A stretch of DNA of 7,222 nucleotides, from positions 1 through 7,222 of the forward strand of contig DAOVVI010000073.1 of NCBI GenBank assembly GCA_030637245.1, in the 5' to 3' direction. The notes beneath the pieces were generated by a model. That model worked only from the letters and a program-made list of their open reading frames with translations. It was not told the DNA's origin and searched no databases. This DNA comes from Cyclobacteriaceae bacterium (GTDB lineage: Bacteria; Bacteroidota; Bacteroidia; Cytophagales; Cyclobacteriaceae). Position numbers and translations under genes: made by a program. This document shows, one piece after another, positions 1 to 6,237 of the stretch; within the stretch, counting starts at the first letter, position 1; each line of letters opens with the position of its first letter.

Positions 1-521
1 GAAGCGGGGCAACTTTTGTTGCCAGAGGTTTTGATAAAGATAGGCAGCATTTGCAATATCTTTTTCAAAGGGCAGCTAAACATGTTGGATTTGCCTTTGT
101 TGAGGTTTATGTGAATTGCAATATATTTAATGATGGCGCATTTGATTCTTTTGCTAAAAAAGATGTAAGAGAAGACAAAACAGTAATGCTGGAACATGGA
201 AAACCGATGATTTTTGGCAAAGAAAAAGACAAAGGAGTGAAGCTGGATGGATTCAAACCAACAGTTGTCTCTCTTACAGATGGTAGCCATAGCGTTGATG
301 ATCTGCTGGTTCATGATGAAAAGGACAGCACATTGGCCTTTATTCTTGGCAATATGACCTATAATCCTGAAGTCCCACGGCCTTTGGGTATTTTCCAAAG
401 TCTTGACAGACCATCTTACGATGATAGCGTACAGGCACAGATAGATCATGAAATTGAAATAAAAGGCGCCGGGAATATTACGGAATTGCTTAAAGGAAAA
501 GAATCCTGGGTAGTGGAGTAA
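1..521 (+). CDS. korB: 2-oxoacid:ferredoxin oxidoreductase, beta subunit (KorB), 3' part only
   Basis: This is the C-terminal part (about 172 codons; first whole codon at base 3) of the thiamine-diphosphate-binding beta subunit of a 2-oxoacid:ferredoxin oxidoreductase. The enzyme converts 2-oxoglutarate or a related 2-oxoacid plus CoA to acyl-CoA, CO2 and reduced ferredoxin in the cytoplasm, together with an alpha subunit (KorA). Seen in the sequence: the family-typical stretch TFVARGFD near the window edge, then FVEVYVNCNIFNDGAF, then LEHGKPMIFGKEKDKG, and the C-terminal PRPLGIFQSLDRPSYDD. The reading frame is open to the left edge, so the start lies outside the window; the TTG at 51 is an internal leucine codon. 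The family is usually about 340 residues, so roughly half is missing. KorA would be expected just upstream. A terminator follows directly. Assignment to the 2-oxoglutarate rather than the pyruvate enzyme rests on overall resemblance. Confidence 0.9.
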   Translation, partial: SGATFVARGFDKDRQHLQYLFQRAAKHVGFAFVEVYVNCNIFNDGAFDSFAKKDVREDKTVMLEHGKPMIFGKEKDKGVKLDGFKPTVVSLTDGSHSVDDLLVHDEKDSTLAFILGNMTYNPEVPRPLGIFQSLDRPSYDDSVQAQIDHEIEIKGAGNITELLKGKESWVVE

Positions 522-542
522 GTAAATAACTCAAAATAGATC

Positions 543-578
543 AAAAGCCATGGCAATATTTTGTCATGGTTTTTTATT
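543..578 (+). terminator. Rho-independent terminator after korB
   Basis: A 9-bp stem pairs 548-556 (CCATGGCAA) with 561-569 (TTGTCATGG), with one G-T wobble and the four-base loop TATT. It can be prolonged outward by a further G-T pair and A-T pairs. Six T residues follow at 570-575. It begins 21 bases after the korB stop codon and separates korB from the glucosaminidase-deacetylase pair. Confidence 0.85.
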
Positions 579-809
579 GTCAAACTCTCAGTTGGATGCC
601 CGCAACTTCAATCAACAAGCGCCAATTTATATCCCAATTGTGATCGGTTTATTTTCAACTCATGATGGAAATACATTGAGACTAATCGCCTTTTGATCGT
701 TTCATATTGATTTGGCATTTTATCTATATTTTTTAGAACTAATTTATTCAAACTGATTTTTCTTCCTAACAAATCTTGTTATATTCAAGTGTTTATTTTA
801 AGGTTATTC
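579..809. other. AT-rich intergenic region upstream of the glucosaminidase gene
   Basis: No coding region or RNA gene was recognised here. The promoter of the downstream pair should lie in this stretch. Partial matches to the Bacteroidota -7 element (TAnnTTTG) occur at 707-714 (TTGATTTG) and 725-732 (TATATTTT), but neither has a TTTG -33 element at the usual distance, so no promoter is called. A 5-bp inverted repeat (623-627 with 636-640) is short enough to be chance. Confidence 0.4.
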
Positions 810-1673
810 ATGCTCAAAAACTATTTACGCAGCGGTCGATTTTGGATCATAGCCAGCATCTTGGCGATTGTTGCTGTGATCATTATTCTAAGTAAAAAAT
901 TAGATAAAACCATTCTTGTCATTGACTATGTGACTGTAGAAAGAGAAAAGGACATTAGATCCGTAAAGGATAGCCTTGTTGTTCCCGTTTTGTATAGTGA
1001 TGTTCAGTTATTAAATCAACTCAGCATTGATAAGCGCAAAATTCGGTTTATAGATGTTATGCTCCCAACTATCCTGGTTTATCAACATCAGTTAGCTTCA
1101 GAAAAGGAAAATGTAAAAATCCTTCAAAATAAATCCCGTTATTCTTTAGAATGGACTCCTGAGGACAGCTTGTTCATGAATACAGCTTTTAAGACTTATA
1201 GAACAAGAAATATTAATGAATTACTAAATAGAATGACGCCACCTCCAACAAGTGTAGTTCTTGCTCAGGCAGCGCTGGAAAGTGGTTGGGGAACTTCCCG
1301 TTTTTTTAAGGAAGCAAACAATGTCTTTGGAATTTGGTCATTCAATCCTGATGAAGATCGGATTATCGCCAATCAATTTCGGGATGGTGATCCAATTTAT
1401 TTAAGGAAGTATAAAAACTTACTGGGATCCGTAAAAGATTATCATATTTTGCTCGCCAAATCAGAAACATATGCCGAATTCAGAGATTGCATTTTAAAGG
1501 ATAATAATGTGTTTGAATTAATCTGGTACCTTAGAATGTATTCTGAAAGAAGAGATCAGTATGTCATTATGCTTAGAAATGTAATTGTTGCCAATGAACT
1601 TATCCAATATGATAGCTATCAATTAGATTCTGATTTTTATATTTATCCAGAGGATAAAAGCGCACTATTTTGA
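810..1673 (+). CDS. Membrane-anchored Bax-like glucosaminidase (peptidoglycan/GlcNAc-glycan hydrolase)
   Basis: Predicted endo-beta-N-acetylglucosaminidase of the glucosaminidase (GH73-like) superfamily, closest in form to the Bax proteins. It would cleave GlcNAc linkages in peptidoglycan or a related polymer. With the start at ATG 810 the protein has 287 residues. After a basic N-terminus, a single hydrophobic segment (about residues 11-28) looks like a membrane anchor, so the rest should lie in the periplasm. The KIRFIDVMLP segment (77-86) and the core VLAQAALESGWGTSRFF (about 150-166) are Bax hallmarks; Glu157 in ALESGWG is the likely catalytic acid, followed by ANNVFGIW. E. coli Bax is about 274 residues, so this is full length. 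ATG 810 is preferred over an in-frame GTG at 789 because AAGG at 800-803 sits at ribosome-binding distance and the extra seven residues add nothing recognisable. Its stop overlaps the deacetylase start. The natural substrate is unknown. Confidence 0.85.
   Translation: MLKNYLRSGRFWIIASILAIVAVIIILSKKLDKTILVIDYVTVEREKDIRSVKDSLVVPVLYSDVQLLNQLSIDKRKIRFIDVMLPTILVYQHQLASEKENVKILQNKSRYSLEWTPEDSLFMNTAFKTYRTRNINELLNRMTPPPTSVVLAQAALESGWGTSRFFKEANNVFGIWSFNPDEDRIIANQFRDGDPIYLRKYKNLLGSVKDYHILLAKSETYAEFRDCILKDNNVFELIWYLRMYSERRDQYVIMLRNVIVANELIQYDSYQLDSDFYIYPEDKSALF
1670..1673 (+). promoter_or_regulatory. TTGA stop/start overlap (translational coupling)
   Basis: The deacetylase start TTG (1670-1672) overlaps the glucosaminidase stop TGA (1671-1673). 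This is the TTG form of the common ATGA overlap. It suggests that ribosomes ending the first gene re-initiate on the second, fixing the two products in a ratio. Confidence 0.75.
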
Positions 1674-2749
1674 AGCAATCCTATTTCATTAGATTTTATT
1701 TGATTTATATCCTGTTCACTCTTGCCTGTTGTTCTTTAAAAATGGAGCAATATCATGGAGATACAGATCAAATTGATCAGGAAAATCATAAAAAGAAAGA
1801 AGTAGTAGTATTCGTTTATCATCGCTTTGGCAACAGCACATATCCAACTACCAATATTAGTCTTGATAATTTTAAGCTGCACCTATCCTACCTGAAAAGC
1901 AACAATTTTAAGGTGTTAACCTTTGGTGAAGCTGTTGATTATATCAATAATTCAGAAATCGAATATTCTGATAAAGTTGCTTGTATTACCATTGACGATG
2001 GATATAAAACTTTCATATCCAATGCCATGCCTTTATTGAACAAATTTGGATTTAAAGCTACGCTCTTTATCAATTCGGAAAGTGTTGGCGGAGGTTCATA
2101 TATGGATTGGAGCGAGCTTAAGGAAGTTTATGAGCAAGGAATTGAAATTGGGAATCATAGTCATAGTCATGCGTATTTTTTGAATAAACCCAGAGAACAA
2201 AGAATTGGTTTCTTTAAAAAAGATATACAAAAATGCCAGGAAGAAATAAAAAGCCGCCTTGGATTTTATCCGGATTTATTCGCTTATCCGTATGGTGAAT
2301 TTGACCTGGAAATGAAAGCCATTTTGAAAGATTTAGGTTTCAAGGCTGCGGCAGCTCAAAACTCGGGAGTTATGTATTTTCATGATAATTATTCGAATCC
2401 AAGATTTCCTATGGCAGGTCCGTATGTGCAAATGGAGGGATTTAGAGAAAAAGCCAATATGAAAGCTTTAAGAACAAAAAGTGAAAAACCAGAATCATTC
2501 CTTTTAGGGTATTACAATCCTCCAAAAATTACGGTCACATTTGACTCTACCGCGGCCGATTTATCAAGGTATAATTGCTTCACTACTGGAGAATGTGAAA
2601 CTACGCGCATTGGGAATTCCATAACTATTCAGGCAAAAAACGAGCTTAAAGGGAGAAGAACTCTTTACACGATCACTGCTCCTTCAGCAAAGGGGAAAGA
2701 TTGGTATTGGTACAGTCATTTGTGGATACAACCGGATGTAAAAGAATAA
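1670..2749 (+). CDS. Polysaccharide deacetylase (CE4/NodB domain) lipoprotein
   Basis: Predicted metal-dependent N- or O-deacetylase of carbohydrate esterase family 4, acting outside the cytoplasm. Residues 1-20 form a lipoprotein signal (hydrophobic run ending TLAC; lipid-bearing Cys20). The NodB domain spans about 45-250: TIDDG (catalytic Asp109, metal ligand Asp110), MDW (145-147), HSHSH (metal ligands His163 and His167) and FAYPYG (204-209). The arginine of the classical RxxPY motif is absent from the last, as in PgaB/IcaB-like deacetylases. A beta-rich C-terminal region (about 283-355) has Cys303 and Cys309 and ends TAPSAKGKDWYWYSHLWI, resembling the C-terminal extension of some proteobacterial deacetylases. 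The TTG start at 1670 is the only sensible one: an in-frame TAA lies at 1655-1657, and the next in-frame ATG (residue 25) would remove the signal peptide. TTGA overlap with the glucosaminidase stop implies translational coupling. Substrate (poly-GlcNAc, peptidoglycan or chitin-like) is inferred, not shown. Confidence 0.92.
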   Translation: MKQSYFIRFYLIYILFTLACCSLKMEQYHGDTDQIDQENHKKKEVVVFVYHRFGNSTYPTTNISLDNFKLHLSYLKSNNFKVLTFGEAVDYINNSEIEYSDKVACITIDDGYKTFISNAMPLLNKFGFKATLFINSESVGGGSYMDWSELKEVYEQGIEIGNHSHSHAYFLNKPREQRIGFFKKDIQKCQEEIKSRLGFYPDLFAYPYGEFDLEMKAILKDLGFKAAAAQNSGVMYFHDNYSNPRFPMAGPYVQMEGFREKANMKALRTKSEKPESFLLGYYNPPKITVTFDSTAADLSRYNCFTTGECETTRIGNSITIQAKNELKGRRTLYTITAPSAKGKDWYWYSHLWIQPDVKE

Positions 2750-2764
2750 TGCCTGTATTTTTTT
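2740..2764 (+). terminator. Possible weak terminator at the deacetylase stop codon
   Basis: A 9-bp stem pairs 2740-2748 with 2756-2764 around the 7-base loop ATGCCTG and includes the stop codon. Its right arm contains a run of seven T. The stem is A-T apart from one G-T pair, so it would be unstable. It may only slow transcription or be chance. Confidence 0.25.
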
Positions 2765-2802
2765 AGCTTTCTGACAAGTCATTGGATTTTCAAAAAATGT
2801 TT

Positions 2803-2820
2803 ATAATTTCCATAAATTAT
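2803..2820. repeat. Perfect 7-bp inverted repeat upstream of the CBM9-like gene
   Basis: ATAATTT (2803-2809) and AAATTAT (2814-2820) are perfect inverted copies around the four-base spacer CCAT, 24 bases before the CBM9-like start codon. It could be an operator or a small leader hairpin. In such AT-rich sequence it could also be chance. Confidence 0.3.
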
Positions 2821-2844
2821 TTAATTCATTTATATTGAAACATT

Positions 2845-3573
2845 ATGAATACATTTAATCTACTTTTTGGCCTGGTAAGTTTATTCTATTCCAAAAACAT
2901 TCAAATTGATAATATGAATTCCGAAAAAGAAAATTTAATAGTAAAACATTGTAATGATTTTGATCTGAATGGAAAGGGCGATAATCCACAATGGAATCTG
3001 GCGGAATGGGCACAAATGGCTTTGCGTGATGAGGCTGAAGATAAATATGAAACTAAATTTAAAATACTCTATTCCGGATCCGGTATTTATGTCTTAGCTT
3101 TTTGCGAAGATAAATTAATCTCTACGGAGTATGTAAAAGATCAGGATGATATCTGGGAGAGTGACGTTTTTGAGGTTTTCTTACATACTGATCCATCTGA
3201 TCCGCTTTATTTCGAATACGAAATAAATCCATTGAATACCGAATTGGTGCTATTGATCCCTAACAATGACGGTGATTTTATGGGATGGGCTCCATGGCAT
3301 TATGAAGGAGATAGAAAAATAAAAAGAGCCGTTCATGTTTTAAACGGAAAAGCAGAACCCGGAGCGAAAATAAGTGGATGGACTGCTGAGATGTTCTTTC
3401 CATATGCACTTTTCAAAGGGCTTAAAAATGTCCCGCCAAAGCCAGGGACAGAATGGAAAGGAAACTTTTACCGAATGGATTACGATACCGGCAAACGATT
3501 ATCATGGAGTTGGGCACCCGTTGAAGGATCATTCCATGAATATGAAAAGTTCTGGCCTATTGTTTTTAAATAA
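2845..3573 (+). CDS. Carbohydrate-binding family 9-like (CBM9/DOMON-type) protein
   Basis: A single-domain beta-sandwich protein resembling CBM9-like carbohydrate-binding modules; 242 residues, almost all of it the domain (about 31-242). Seen: DFDLNGKGDNPQWNLAEW (39-55), where the target-site tryptophans begin; YETKFKILYSGSGIYVLAFCEDK (68-90); DDIWESDVFEVFLHTDP (101-117) with the acidic residues typical of the family; YFEYEINPLNTEL; SGWTAEMFFPYALF; and FYRMDYDTGKRLSWSWAPV. It should bind a sugar chain or sugar end and has no catalytic motif. The N-terminus (1-16) is hydrophobic but lacks a clear signal-cleavage site or positive charges, so export is uncertain; Met24 is an alternative start. 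The sulfatase begins 14 bases downstream on the same strand, so the two are probably co-transcribed and this protein probably helps recognise the sulfatase's glycan. No Shine-Dalgarno is visible, as is normal in Bacteroidota. Confidence 0.85.
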   Translation: MNTFNLLFGLVSLFYSKNIQIDNMNSEKENLIVKHCNDFDLNGKGDNPQWNLAEWAQMALRDEAEDKYETKFKILYSGSGIYVLAFCEDKLISTEYVKDQDDIWESDVFEVFLHTDPSDPLYFEYEINPLNTELVLLIPNNDGDFMGWAPWHYEGDRKIKRAVHVLNGKAEPGAKISGWTAEMFFPYALFKGLKNVPPKPGTEWKGNFYRMDYDTGKRLSWSWAPVEGSFHEYEKFWPIVFK

Positions 3574-3587
3574 AATAATCCGGAAAA

Positions 3588-5045
3588 ATGAGTACTATTA
3601 AATTTGCATGCATTACTGCTCTGACAGTAATTTGCTTTTCAGTGTTTTTTTCAGGCTGTATTGAAAAGCCAGTCAAAAAACCAAAACCCAACATCCTTTT
3701 CATTTTTGCAGATGATCAGGCTTACAATACCATCCACGCCCATGGAAATAATGAAATAATTACCCCTACTCTAGATAAGCTCACCCACGAAGGCGTCACT
3801 TTTTCGCATGCATATAATATGGGGGCCTGGCACGGTGCAGTTTGCGTTGCATCCAGAACAATGTTGAACACCGGACGCTTTGTATGGCGAGCCCAGAGAA
3901 ACGAGAAAAAGCTGAAAGAGCTTGCACGGGAAAAACAATTCTGGAGCCAGATGATGGAAGACGCTGGATATGAGACCTATTTTAGTGGCAAATGGCATGT
4001 GAAGATTTCACCGGATAGTATATTTAATCATGTAAGACATATTCGACCTGGAATGCCAAAAGCTACACCAGAAGGATACAACAGACCTATTGAAGGACAG
4101 CAAGATGTCTGGTCTCCTTATGATACGACCTTTGGAGGATTTTGGAAAGGTGGAAAACATTGGAGCGAAGTGTTGGCTGACGATGCAGAAATATTTCTTG
4201 AGGATGCATCTAATAAAGAAAAACCATTTTTTATGTATCTGGCTTTCAATGCTCCTCATGATCCCCGGCAATCTCCCAAACAATTTGTTGACATGTATCC
4301 TATCGAAGATATATCTATTCCTGAAAATTTCTTGAAGGAATATACCTACAATGGAAAAATAGGTTATGGCAGAAACCTGAGAGATGAGCGATTGGCTCCA
4401 TTTCCAAGAACCGAATATGCTGTGAAAGTAAATCGCCAGGAATATTATGCCATTATAACGCATATGGATACTCAAATTAAGCGAATTCTAGCGGCTTTGG
4501 AAAAATCAGGTAAAAAAGACAACACCTATATATTTTTTACAGCCGATCATGGTCTTGCATGTGGCAGTCATGGCTTAATGGGTAAACAAAGCATGTATGA
4601 CCATAGTATAAGGCCGCCAATGATCGTTATCGGGCCTGACATTCCCAAAAATCAACGATCTAATGCAGATGTTTATCTGCAGGATGTGATGGCGTCGGCA
4701 CTTGAATTGGCAGGAGTTGAAAAACCAAATTATGTTGAGTTTAACAGTTTAATTGAACTTGCAAAAGGCCTGGCTGATAAAGGAAATTATGACGCCATAT
4801 ACGGATGCTACACAAATGCACAACGGATGATAAGGAAAGACGGATATAAGCTCATCGCTTATCCAAAGGCAGAAGTTACCCTGCTGTTTGATATTCAAAA
4901 TGATCCATTGGAAATGAATGATTTAAGTGAAAAGGCTGAATATGGAGAATTGAAGCAAACGCTGTTTAATGAATTACTAGACCTCCAGGCTGCCATGGAA
5001 GACACTACTGATTTAAAGCCTGTTTTCCCGAATTTGGCGCTGTAA
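3588..5045 (+). CDS. Type I (formylglycine) sulfatase, lipoprotein
   Basis: Predicted sulfatase of the alkaline-phosphatase-like superfamily that removes sulfate esters from a carbohydrate or other organic sulfate. The protein has 485 residues. Residues 1-23 are a lipoprotein signal with lipobox FSGC (Cys24). The catalytic domain starts at PNILFIFADDQ, whose Asp42 and Asp43 should bind the metal. Cys86 in CVASRTMLNTGR is the residue to be oxidised to formylglycine; the motif is the CxAxR variant, with Arg90. Other active-site segments are GKWH (134-137, Lys135 and His137), NAPHDP (His224), TADHG (319-322, Asp320 and His321) and GLMGKQ (Lys333). The C-terminal subdomain contains the usual LFDIQNDPLEMNDL. 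All key residues are present, so it should be active if matured by an anaerobic or formylglycine-generating enzyme encoded elsewhere. It lies just behind the CBM9-like gene. Neighbours favour a sulfated glycan substrate; family resemblance to choline-sulfatase-type proteins leaves this open. Confidence 0.95.
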   Translation: MSTIKFACITALTVICFSVFFSGCIEKPVKKPKPNILFIFADDQAYNTIHAHGNNEIITPTLDKLTHEGVTFSHAYNMGAWHGAVCVASRTMLNTGRFVWRAQRNEKKLKELAREKQFWSQMMEDAGYETYFSGKWHVKISPDSIFNHVRHIRPGMPKATPEGYNRPIEGQQDVWSPYDTTFGGFWKGGKHWSEVLADDAEIFLEDASNKEKPFFMYLAFNAPHDPRQSPKQFVDMYPIEDISIPENFLKEYTYNGKIGYGRNLRDERLAPFPRTEYAVKVNRQEYYAIITHMDTQIKRILAALEKSGKKDNTYIFFTADHGLACGSHGLMGKQSMYDHSIRPPMIVIGPDIPKNQRSNADVYLQDVMASALELAGVEKPNYVEFNSLIELAKGLADKGNYDAIYGCYTNAQRMIRKDGYKLIAYPKAEVTLLFDIQNDPLEMNDLSEKAEYGELKQTLFNELLDLQAAMEDTTDLKPVFPNLAL

Positions 5046-5050
5046 ATTTC

Positions 5051-5079
5051 CATGACTTACTAAAAATCCTCAGGTCATG
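5051..5079. other. Stem-loop between the convergent units, sulfatase side
   Basis: CATGACTT (5051-5058) can pair with AGGTCATG (5072-5079), 8 bp with one G-T pair and a 13-base loop, starting 6 bases after the sulfatase stop. No T-run follows immediately (the nearest is 5094-5097), so it is an imperfect terminator at best. It may mark the transcript end or protect the 3' end. Confidence 0.35.
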
Positions 5080-5157
5080 AAGGATAACATATAATTTTGC
5101 AAATTCCCCCTGAATGATTTTTAATTTAATTTTTAGTGATTTTGTCAGAGCAATATG

Positions 5158-5188
5158 ACCCATTCACAATTAGTCATTTTGAATGGGT
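5158..5188. other. Perfect 9-bp stem-loop over the stop codon of the LamG-like lipoprotein gene
   Basis: ACCCATTCA (5158-5166) and TGAATGGGT (5180-5188) are perfect inverted copies around a 13-base loop. Within that loop, AAT/ATT can add three more pairs. The TAA stop of the minus-strand gene (5172-5170) lies in the loop. No T-run follows on either strand, so it is not a standard terminator, but it sits where both convergent transcripts should end. Confidence 0.4.
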
Positions 5189-6237
5189 AGAACATGGACA
5201 TTCCCAAATGTAACATTCGTATTGTGAGCAATAATCAATACGCTGCCCGCACGGATATTCTCATCTTTTTCTGTCCCTATAAAATCCCACTGTTCGGGTT
5301 CTTCTTCATCAGCGGGCCATAGTTTCACACTATATTTGGTAGTATTTATATCTACCGTCTCTACTCTGTGTTTCATCCCATATTTTTTGTTGAGTTTGAT
5401 TTTTCTATACTTATCGTAGGTTTGCTCAACATGAAATCTGGCAGCATTTGGTTTGGGGCCATCGAAAATTCTCCATCGGCAGCTGTCAAGACCGGCAGTG
5501 AGTCTAAATTCTGAAGTTGCTCCCAAAGGATACCATTTTCTATGGGGCTGAAACTCATCGGTGTCATGTCCGGGCCAGCGACTGGCAATTGCGGCATGTG
5601 AGACATTGTAGGTTGGGGGGCCTTTTGCCGGGGCTGTAAAAGCATGAAAAGTTACAGTTGTCCAAACCTCATAGTCCCGCCAGGTACTGTCTCCAAAAGC
5701 AACAACTCTGTCATAATACGTATCAATATTGTGCAACCCTTTTTCAGTGATTTTCCAGTTACCATCAACCACTTGTACGACATCTTGTATTTGCTTTACT
5801 TTCGACCAATCAATGGAGTAAGGTAAGGGCCATTTTTTTGAACTATTAAAATGGATTTTCACGTCTTTTACAGCCTTGCGGTTTGCTGAATCCCGGGCAG
5901 TGATGATCAAATCATTCTCTCCTTCTCGAAGTAATTTTATATCAATGTCAATATTAAAGTCACCGGATTGGGCCAGGCGGTGTAAATCTGATCCCAACCT
6001 CAACAGTTTAGGGGATTCCCCATTTAGACTATAGGTAAGCGATGCGATTTCACTATCAGATTTTACATTGCCTAGAATATTTATCCATCGTTGGGGGAGG
6101 CCCACATTACCGAATTCCTGGTTGTCCCCATACCATAAATCAATAAAGATAGATGTACTTTTATTACCTACTTTATGCTCAAATCCACAGGAACAAAAAA
6201 TGATTAGAATTAATATGTACAGACCATTCTTACTCAT
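5170..6237 (-). CDS. Lipoprotein with Ig-like and concanavalin-A/LamG-like domains, function unknown
   Basis: A 355-residue predicted lipoprotein with no catalytic motif. A short hydrophobic signal ends in the lipobox FCSC (lipid-bearing Cys17). An Ig-like beta-sandwich follows at about 30-131, recognisable by WINILGNVKS, SLTYSLNGE, RLAQSGDFNIDIDI and LREGENDLIITARDS. The rest (about 135-353) resembles a jelly-roll of the concanavalin-A/LamG lectin-glucanase type: VVQVVDGNW (153-161), YYDRVVAFGDSTWRDYEVW (174-192), then a region rich in aromatic residues and charges (216-260), and the closing strand NVTFGNVHVLPI (341-352). Such domains usually bind sugars or surface ligands, so a surface glycan-binding role is likely but not shown. 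Its start ATG overlaps the end of the FG-GAP gene by 8 bases (ATGAGTAA), so the two are translationally coupled. The gene converges on the sulfatase gene across a 124-base gap. Confidence 0.8.
   Translation of the reverse strand: MSKNGLYILILIIFCSCGFEHKVGNKSTSIFIDLWYGDNQEFGNVGLPQRWINILGNVKSDSEIASLTYSLNGESPKLLRLGSDLHRLAQSGDFNIDIDIKLLREGENDLIITARDSANRKAVKDVKIHFNSSKKWPLPYSIDWSKVKQIQDVVQVVDGNWKITEKGLHNIDTYYDRVVAFGDSTWRDYEVWTTVTFHAFTAPAKGPPTYNVSHAAIASRWPGHDTDEFQPHRKWYPLGATSEFRLTAGLDSCRWRIFDGPKPNAARFHVEQTYDKYRKIKLNKKYGMKHRVETVDINTTKYSVKLWPADEEEPEQWDFIGTEKDENIRAGSVLIIAHNTNVTFGNVHVLPIQND
6230..6237 (-). promoter_or_regulatory. ATGAGTAA start/stop overlap (translational coupling)
   Basis: On the minus strand the lipoprotein start ATG (6237-6235) and the FG-GAP gene stop TAA (6232-6230) lie in one 8-base sequence, ATGAGTAA. 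The second gene probably depends on translation of the first, which supports a joint role. Confidence 0.7.

Noticed and set aside
51..53. TTG as the start of the first gene
   Set aside because: The frame and the family-typical sequence TFVARGFD continue upstream to the window edge, so the gene is truncated by the window, not started here.
789..809. In-frame GTG start giving seven extra residues on the glucosaminidase
   Set aside because: There is no ribosome-binding sequence before it, and ATG 810 has AAGG at a suitable distance with the membrane segment intact.
2782..2807. TTGGAT and TATAAT as a sigma70-like promoter before the CBM9-like gene
   Set aside because: The spacer is only 14 bases, and Bacteroidota use a different -33/-7 consensus.
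3374..3601. Short plus-strand frame bridging the CBM9-like and sulfatase genes
   Set aside because: It overlaps the conserved C-terminus of the CBM9-like protein in another frame and its translation resembles nothing known.
4008..4475. Open frame of 155 codons on the minus strand
   Set aside because: It lies wholly inside the sulfatase gene, whose catalytic motifs are intact; the translation has no recognisable domain.
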